Assembly (NCBI GenBank): GCA_002373855.1
Contig: DFKO01000191.1
Location: 1 to 5,177, forward strand
Source of the DNA: Lachnospiraceae bacterium UBA3643
GTDB taxonomy: Bacteria; Bacillota; Clostridia; Lachnospirales; Lachnospiraceae
DNA length: 5,177 nucleotides
Direction: 5' to 3'
This document shows, in pieces, positions 1-3,405 of this stretch. The position numbers and the translations under genes are program-made. Each line of letters starts with the position of its first letter. Within the stretch, counting starts at the first letter, position 1. The notes beneath the pieces are model-generated. The model searched no databases. It worked only from the letters and a program-made list of their open reading frames with translations, and was not told the origin of the DNA.

Positions 1-38
1 TTTCTATCGAAGAGGCTGCTAAGGCCGGCAAGTTCTAA
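1..38 (+). CDS. C-terminal end of an upstream gene (partial)
   Basis: Reading from base 3, the frame encodes SIEEAAKAGKF and then stops at TAA (36-38). The Glu/Ala/Lys-rich helical end is typical of a soluble protein. A strong terminator starts about 24 bases after this stop, which supports this being a real gene end on the plus strand. Eleven residues are too few to identify the product. The other plus frames lack this support: frame 2 stops at 20-22 after FYRRGC and frame 1 runs past the terminator start region. Confidence 0.55.
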   Translation, partial: SIEEAAKAGKF

Positions 39-61
39 ATCAGAGTTTTACTTGGCTATAT

Positions 62-118
62 AAAAAATATCCCCCGGTGCGCTGAGCTATCCGCAATGCA
101 CACCGGGGGATATTTTTT
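62..118 (+). terminator. Bidirectional intrinsic terminator with conserved loop (hairpin 1)
   Basis: A perfect 18-bp inverted repeat (62-79 with 101-118) flanks a 21-base loop. The stem has a GC core (CCCCCGGTG/CACCGGGGG) and ends in A6 on the left and T7 on the right, so RNA from either strand gives a GC hairpin followed by a U tract. It sits 23 bases after the stop of the partial gene ending at 38, so its main role is probably to end that transcript. The loop is unusually long for a terminator. Read on the minus strand it carries GCATTGCGGATAGCTCAGCG (bases 99-80), almost identical to the loop region of the hairpin at 3128-3196. Confidence 0.9.
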
Positions 119-146
119 TGCCGGATTCCACATTCATATACCTGGC

Positions 147-220
147 AGAACGAAAAATACTTCTGACACGCATTGCGCAGCGGAGCGTGTGCTCAGCGTG
201 GCAGGAGTATTTTTCGTTCT
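147..220. repeat. Long inverted repeat with conserved loop ends (hairpin 2)
   Basis: Arms 147-171 and 196-220 pair over 25 positions with one mismatch (A166/G201) and one G-U wobble (T162/G205); the loop is 24 bases. The outer 15 bp (AGAACGAAAAATACT and complement) are perfect. The inner part carries GCATTGCG (170-177) on the left and GCTCAGCG (191-198) on the right, the same ends seen in hairpins 1 and 3. Its middle is longer and contains GGAGCGTG (182-189), also found in hairpin 3's left arm. ACACGC (166-171) can alternatively pair perfectly with GCGTGT (185-190), so two foldings compete. A T5 run lies inside the right arm, so weak terminator activity is possible, but no classical U tract follows. 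Confidence 0.75.
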
Positions 221-245
221 CATAAATCAGAAAATATGATATAAT
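218..245 (+). promoter_or_regulatory. Candidate sigma-A promoter of the methyltransferase operon
   Basis: A perfect -10 hexamer TATAAT lies at 240-245, with a weak -35 candidate TTCTCA (218-223, four of six consensus bases) 16 bases upstream. Transcription would begin near 252, giving a leader of about 43 bases before the ATG at 295. The -35 element overlaps the end of hairpin 2, so cruciform extrusion or a protein bound there could affect initiation; that coupling is inference. No strong Shine-Dalgarno is seen before 295; the best match is the weak GAGTAAAG around 277-284. Confidence 0.4.
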
Positions 246-294
246 TAATCGATTTTCCGGGAATTAAGAAAATATAGAGTAAAGATATAGCAGC

Positions 295-1101
295 ATGGAT
301 TATCTTTTTGAGCATTATAATAAATTTAACGAAGATAAAAGACTTAAATCAAGACATGGCATGATTGAGTATATCAATACCATGCGATATATAGATGAAT
401 ATCTTGACAGGCTTATTAAGTCCGGCAGGGATAAAAAGGATATAAAGATTGCAGATATAGGAGCGGGAACGGGAGCGTACTGCGGACCGCTTTCCGAGAG
501 GGGATATGATGTATCTGCCGTAGAGCTTATCCAGCATAATCTTGGCAGATTAAAACAGAATTACCCCCTTGTCAAAGCTCATAAAGGCAATGCCCTTAAA
601 TTAAAAAAACTTGGCAGTGGGGAATATGATATAACACTTCTTTTCGGACCGATGTATCATCTGTTTGGGAGAGAAGACAAACTCACAGCATTATCCGAAG
701 CAAAGCGTATCACAAAAAGTGACGGAATTATTTTTGTCGCATACCTTACAAACGATTACGGAGTGGTGACATACGCATTTAAGGAACATCATGCAAGAGA
801 ATGCATGGACAGCGGCAGACTTGATGATGATTTTGTCATACATAACAGCGAAACTGATATTTACGATTACATTAGGCTCTCTGATATAGATATGCTAAAC
901 AAAGAAGCGGGGCTTAAGAGAGAGAGGATATTTTCTCCTGACGGACCTGCCGATTATATGAGAGAATCATTAAAAGAAATGAGCGAGGACGAATTTCGCC
1001 TGTTTGTGGATTATCAGTATAAAAACGGTGAGCGTCCCGAACTCCTCGGGGCAGGCGCCCACCTTGTAGACTTACTCAGGAACAGTGATCATGAAATATA
1101 A
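295..1101 (+). CDS. Class I SAM-dependent methyltransferase
   Basis: This 268-residue cytosolic protein should transfer a methyl group from S-adenosylmethionine to an unknown substrate. The Rossmann-type core is clear: motif I ADIGAGTG at residues 53-60 (the SAM-binding glycine loop), the acidic end of strand 2 at Glu77 (SAVEL), a KGNA turn at 97-100, and the motif IV strand YDITLLFGPMYHL at 111-123. SDGIIFVAY (142-150) is the later core strand. About 45 helical residues precede motif I, and the length is usual for small-molecule-type methyltransferases of Firmicutes. The GPMYHL segment is common among unassigned family members, so the substrate cannot be inferred. It is the first gene of an overlapping operon: the next ATG (1091) lies inside its last codons. 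The start at 295 is the only good one upstream of the domain, although its ribosome binding site is weak. Confidence 0.9.
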   Translation: MDYLFEHYNKFNEDKRLKSRHGMIEYINTMRYIDEYLDRLIKSGRDKKDIKIADIGAGTGAYCGPLSERGYDVSAVELIQHNLGRLKQNYPLVKAHKGNALKLKKLGSGEYDITLLFGPMYHLFGREDKLTALSEAKRITKSDGIIFVAYLTNDYGVVTYAFKEHHARECMDSGRLDDDFVIHNSETDIYDYIRLSDIDMLNKEAGLKRERIFSPDGPADYMRESLKEMSEDEFRLFVDYQYKNGERPELLGAGAHLVDLLRNSDHEI

Positions 1102-1618
1102 AAAGAACTTAAATAAAAAAAGAAAACGCAGGGAACTCCCTGATGATAAACTTGAGAAATTTTACAGGATCCTTAGGGAGACCAGAAAGGATTCCCGTTT
1201 TGACATGAATAAGGAGTTTATACAGCACGGCTCAACAACAGTTCGTGAGCATTGTATAAACGTGGCTCATACCGCATATTATATGTCATATAAATTAAAG
1301 ATTGATGTAAACGAGGAGGAACTGATAAGAGGAGCTCTGCTTCATGATTATTTCCTCTATGACTGGCATGAAAAGTCGTGGGAAAATTCCATTCACGGTT
1401 ATACCCATCCCACAAAATCCCTAAAAAATGCATGTCATGATTTTGACTTAAGCGCTATCGAGAGAGATATGATAAAGCATCATATGTTTCCGCTTACACC
1501 TACGCCGCCAAGATGCAGGGAGGGAGCACTCCTTTGCATAGCAGATAAATTCTGCGCCCTTAAAGAGACTTTAAGGGGCAAGGGCGAATTAAAAAAGAAA
1601 AGAGCTTTAAATAAATGA
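1091..1618 (+). CDS. HD-domain protein, probable metal-dependent phosphohydrolase
   Basis: The 175-residue protein carries the HD-superfamily metal ligands in order: His54 (VREHCIN), His85-Asp86 (GALLHDYFLYDW), His102/His106 (IHGYTHP), His130-His131 (IKHHMFPL) and Asp152 (IADKFCA). This superfamily hydrolyses phosphate esters of nucleotides or similar compounds using bound divalent metal; the substrate here is unknown. The very basic N-terminus (residues 1-35) and the basic tail (GKGELKKKRALNK) could contact nucleic acid or membrane, which is inference. The ATG at 1091 is preferred because AGGA (1078-1081) sits 9 bases upstream; the in-frame GTG at 1085 would leave only 3 bases. The gene overlaps the methyltransferase by 11 bases and the next gene by 4 (ATGA), indicating translational coupling. 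Confidence 0.85.
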   Translation: MKYKKNLNKKRKRRELPDDKLEKFYRILRETRKDSRFDMNKEFIQHGSTTVREHCINVAHTAYYMSYKLKIDVNEEELIRGALLHDYFLYDWHEKSWENSIHGYTHPTKSLKNACHDFDLSAIERDMIKHHMFPLTPTPPRCREGALLCIADKFCALKETLRGKGELKKKRALNK

Positions 1619-2547
1619 GTATATTATTGACGGCACCCATGCCTTTTACGGATTTTAGATTTCTTGATATGGATTTTTACACGATGACCTGCGCCATGCT
1701 TATTTACGCATTCATCGGATGGTTCTACGAGTCCACTATATTTTCCCTTATCGAGCAGGGTAAATTTATGAACAGGGGATGCTTTATCGGTCCATACTGT
1801 CCCATATATGCTGTAGCTCCCCTTATGGGTATGTATTTTCTCCAGGGGATAGACAGCAGCTTCAAGATCGTGGTCATGTCCGGCCTCCTTGTATGTGCTG
1901 TTGAGTATGTGACTTCATACGTTCTTGAAAAGCTTTTTAATGCAAGATACTGGGATTACAGTTATTTTCCCCTTAATATAAACGGCAGAGTCAGTGTAGT
2001 ATCGGGACTGTTTTTTGGCTTTGCGGTACTACTGTTTATAAAGCTTCTCCATCCGTTTGTATTTACGAGACTGAGCCATCTGCCCATAATAGTCAGATAT
2101 TATGCGGCAATATTTATATGGGGATTCTTTATTCTTGATGCCGTATTTACGACAGTCAGCATGATGAATCTCAATAAAAAGTGCAAGCAGCTCTATGATG
2201 CGTGGGATAATTATGTGGAGAGCGGTCTTGAAAAACTTAATAATAAAAAGGATGAGCTTGACAGATTTGTGATAGTCCAGAAGGGCAAGAACCTCATCGT
2301 AAAATTAAAAGGTGTAAATACCACCTTTGTGGCTCTTGAAACCAGATATTTAAAGTCATTTCCCGACTTTTATTCAACAAAGTATAACGGGCTGATAAAG
2401 AGAATGAAGTCTGCCATGAAGATCAAAGTGGTACACAGACTTGAAGATTATGATAAAGAATATGACAAAATGAATCCTGTAAATGAGGATGATATATTTG
2501 ATTTCGGAGATAATAAAGAGACGGTGACTCCGAAAGAGGATAATTAA
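1615..2547 (+). CDS. CmpB-like putative ABC-transporter type IV membrane protein
   Basis: This 310-residue integral membrane protein matches the CmpB-like family (Pfam name "putative ABC-transporter type IV"). The signature is GWFYESTIFSLIEQGKFMNR (residues 35-54), followed by GCFIGPYCPIYAVAPLMG (55-72). About five hydrophobic helices are visible, near residues 22-42, 62-78, 84-104, 126-146 and 158-182. The last ~125 residues are charged and probably cytoplasmic, ending in an acidic tail (EDDIFDFGDN, 291-300). Despite the family name, no ATPase gene or other transporter subunit is nearby, and real transport function is unproven. The start overlaps the HD gene's stop (ATGA at 1615-1618); the ribosome binding site is weak (AAGAG around 1599-1603), consistent with coupling. 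An internal ATG at 1639 has no better site. The gene ends head-on with the lipoprotein gene. Confidence 0.88.
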   Translation: MSILLTAPMPFTDFRFLDMDFYTMTCAMLIYAFIGWFYESTIFSLIEQGKFMNRGCFIGPYCPIYAVAPLMGMYFLQGIDSSFKIVVMSGLLVCAVEYVTSYVLEKLFNARYWDYSYFPLNINGRVSVVSGLFFGFAVLLFIKLLHPFVFTRLSHLPIIVRYYAAIFIWGFFILDAVFTTVSMMNLNKKCKQLYDAWDNYVESGLEKLNNKKDELDRFVIVQKGKNLIVKLKGVNTTFVALETRYLKSFPDFYSTKYNGLIKRMKSAMKIKVVHRLEDYDKEYDKMNPVNEDDIFDFGDNKETVTPKEDN

Positions 2548-3044
2548 TTACCCGATACAGACTGTCCCGATACGCTGTTGCCTGAGGGCGTCTCGCCATA
2601 CAGGAAGATGCCGATACTGTTGAGCTTGCCAATCGAGTACGTGTAGAAATTAAATGCCTGACCGGCTTTTGTTTCGTCATAGTTTATATATCCGGGCTCG
2701 TCATATATCTGATGATAAAGGGTGCTGCTCTGGGTAATTGAGCTTAATGCTTCCTGAGCCAGACCTGTTACCTGCTCGTATCCTTCAGGAGCATTCAGGG
2801 CAGCGAGAGAAGCAATCTCAATTTTCATATCATCTATATATTTAAGCAGAGACGCTTCCGGAGCTTCACTGTTTACATCAATATTGTTGATCGATACGGC
2901 TGTAGTATTTATCTGATTATATATATTCTCAAGCGATGCCTTGTATGTATTTAATACATCTGCTTTTTTGTTGCCGCATCCAAACATCATGAAAGCCGAT
3001 ATCATTAAAGCACCGGCTGTTGTTAATATTTTTCTTATCTTCAT
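2544..3044 (-). CDS. Small secreted lipoprotein of unknown function
   Basis: The predicted 166-residue protein starts with a basic, then hydrophobic signal (MKIRKILTTAGALMISAFMM) and a lipobox-like MFGC, making Cys23 the likely lipidated residue, followed by GNKKAD. Phe at -2 and Met at -3 are atypical but tolerated in lipoprotein signals. The mature part is mostly helical (repeated YKASLENIYNQI, LLKYIDDMKIEIASLAAL and APEGYEQV patterns) and I recognise no enzyme motif. It ends in a short repeat, NSVSG-QSVSG-N, encoded by two 15-bp units. Such Ser-Gly-Asn-Val tails are familiar in Lachnospiraceae exported proteins. ATG at 3044 is chosen over 3053 because GAGGG (3058-3054) is 9 bases upstream of it but touches the earlier ATG. 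It is expected to face the cell exterior. Its stop overlaps that of the convergent membrane protein gene. Confidence 0.83.
   Translation of the reverse strand: MKIRKILTTAGALMISAFMMFGCGNKKADVLNTYKASLENIYNQINTTAVSINNIDVNSEAPEASLLKYIDDMKIEIASLAALNAPEGYEQVTGLAQEALSSITQSSTLYHQIYDEPGYINYDETKAGQAFNFYTYSIGKLNSIGIFLYGETPSGNSVSGQSVSGN
2550..2579 (-). repeat. Two 15-bp units encoding the lipoprotein tail repeat
   Basis: On the minus strand, bases 2579-2565 encode NSVSG and bases 2564-2550 encode QSVSG, with the shared core GTATCGGG/T. A final Asn codon and the stop follow. Tandem in-frame units at the extreme C-terminus can gain or lose copies, so tail length may vary among strains; this is inference from the arrangement. 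Confidence 0.6.
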
Positions 3045-3053
3045 CTTTTCCAT

Positions 3054-3059
3054 CCCTCT
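3054..3059 (-). promoter_or_regulatory. Ribosome binding site that fixes the lipoprotein start
   Basis: On the minus strand AGAGGG (3059-3054) lies directly against ATG 3053-3051 but 9 bases before ATG 3044-3042. Normal spacing therefore selects the inner ATG, removing three residues (MEK) from the longer reading and giving a typical lipoprotein start, MKIRK. Confidence 0.65.
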
Positions 3060-3069
3060 ATTTTATACA

Positions 3070-3145
3070 TTTTCACACATTTTGAATCAGAAGCGTGAGT
3101 ATATATATTTTCACACATTTTGAATCAGGAGCGTGAGTATATATA
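3070..3145. repeat. 38-bp tandem direct repeat, two copies
   Basis: The units 3070-3107 and 3108-3145 match at all but one position (A3091 versus G3129). Each begins TTTTCACACATTTTGAATCA and ends GCGTGAGTATATATA. A third, partial start (TTTTCAC, 3146-3152) leads straight into the conserved core of hairpin 3, with G3153 replacing A and CATTGCGG replacing CATTTTGA. The array lies upstream of the lipoprotein gene on the minus strand. Each unit, read on that strand, ends in TATACT, a good -10 match, so the duplication also copies promoter-like sequence. Confidence 0.9.
3098..3124 (-). promoter_or_regulatory. Possible lipoprotein promoter inside the tandem repeat
   Basis: On the minus strand TATACT (3103-3098; five of six -10 consensus bases) is preceded at 15 bases by TTCAAA (3124-3119; four of six -35 bases). 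A start near 3091 would give a leader of about 47 bases. The short spacer makes this tentative. TATAAA at 3067-3062 is the alternative, but it would start transcription almost on the ribosome binding site. Confidence 0.3.
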
Positions 3146-3196
3146 TTTTCACGCATTGCGGTTAGCTCAGCGTGGAAATATATATACTCACGCTCC
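3128..3196. repeat. Long inverted repeat with conserved loop (hairpin 3)
   Basis: Arms 3128-3154 and 3170-3196 pair over 27 positions, perfect except one T-G wobble, around the 15-base loop ATTGCGGTTAGCTCA. The left arm lies partly in the second unit of the 38-bp tandem repeat; the right arm is its inverted copy. The core GCATTGCGGTTAGCTCAGCG (3153-3172) matches hairpin 1's loop at 19 of 20 bases. No T run follows on either strand and it sits between divergent genes, so it is not placed or built like a terminator. Confidence 0.85.
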
Positions 3197-3263
3197 GTAC
3201 CAACAACCTAAAGGTTAACATAATTCCCCGATATTTACAACCTTTGTCATCACATAGTTCTTG

Positions 3264-3297
3264 CAAATGAAAACAAATGAAAAAAAACAAATGAAAA
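3264..3297 (+). repeat. Three short A-rich repeats (CAAATGAAAA)
   Basis: CAAATGAAAA occurs at 3264-3273, 3274-3283 and 3288-3297, spaced 10 and 14 bases apart, with A tracts between. The copies are close to helical phase and lie about 50-80 bases upstream of the -10 at 3346. They could be an intrinsically bent or UP-like element for the long downstream gene, or simple A-rich drift. Between hairpin 3 and this cluster, the only other structure seen is a small palindrome, AACCT-AA-AGGTT (3205-3216). Confidence 0.45.
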
Positions 3298-3317
3298 AAA
3301 TCCGTCTTTGGATAATG

Positions 3318-3351
3318 TGCAACACTTTTGCAACGGTCATTATTTTATAAT
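3318..3351 (+). promoter_or_regulatory. Promoter of the long gene, with an inverted repeat over the -35 region
   Basis: A perfect TATAAT lies at 3346-3351. At the expected -35 distance the sequence (around CACTTT, 3323-3328) is a poor match. Instead that position is the centre of TGCAA-N5-TTGCA (3318-3332), a small palindrome that could bind a dimeric regulator. A good -10 with a poor -35 under a palindrome suggests regulated initiation; this is inference. The leader would be about 48 bases. Confidence 0.45.
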
Positions 3352-3391
3352 AGGCAAGAATCAAAAAACAAAATCAATATATGGATGTATG

Positions 3392-3398
3392 AAAGGAG
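3392..3398 (+). promoter_or_regulatory. Strong Shine-Dalgarno of the long gene
   Basis: AAAGGAG sits 7 bases before ATG 3406, ideal spacing. The in-frame ATG at 3400 would be only 1 base away, so 3406 is taken as the start. This is by far the strongest ribosome binding site in the window. Confidence 0.8.
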
Positions 3399-3405
3399 AA
3401 TGATT

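Noticed and set aside
246..294. A riboswitch in the operon leader
   Set aside because: The leader of about 43 bases is too short and shows no conserved aptamer-like structure.
119..294. An insertion sequence or its remnant carrying hairpin 2
   Set aside because: No transposase coding sequence and no flanking target-site duplication can be seen.
349..537. 62-codon minus-strand reading frame inside the methyltransferase gene
   Set aside because: Antisense to a well-supported conserved domain, with no recognisable protein features.
1085..1090. GTG at 1085 as start of the HD gene
   Set aside because: AGGA at 1078-1081 would be only 3 bases away; the ATG at 1091 has normal spacing.
1218..1433. 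71-codon minus-strand reading frame inside the HD gene
   Set aside because: Antisense to the conserved HD motifs and without protein-like character.
2423..2680. 85-codon minus-strand reading frame spanning the convergent gene ends
   Set aside because: It overlaps both real genes in another frame and its translation has no coherent pattern.
3051..3053. ATG at 3053 as start of the lipoprotein gene
   Set aside because: The GAGGG ribosome binding site touches this codon, leaving no spacer; ATG at 3044 fits.
2941..3123. 60-codon plus-strand frame opposite the lipoprotein signal peptide and through the repeats
   Set aside because: Its hydrophobic content is the mirror of the signal sequence, and its second half lies in A/T repeats.
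3070..3196. A small CRISPR array
   Set aside because: The two 38-bp units are directly adjacent with no spacers, and no cas-like gene is nearby.
3128..3196. Hairpin 3 as an intrinsic terminator
   Set aside because: It lies between two divergent genes and no T run follows the stem on either strand.
3153..3230. A tRNA gene beginning at the TAGCTCAG motif
   Set aside because: No anticodon stem, T-arm consensus or matching acceptor strand follows; the bases after the motif are instead the inverted arm of hairpin 3.
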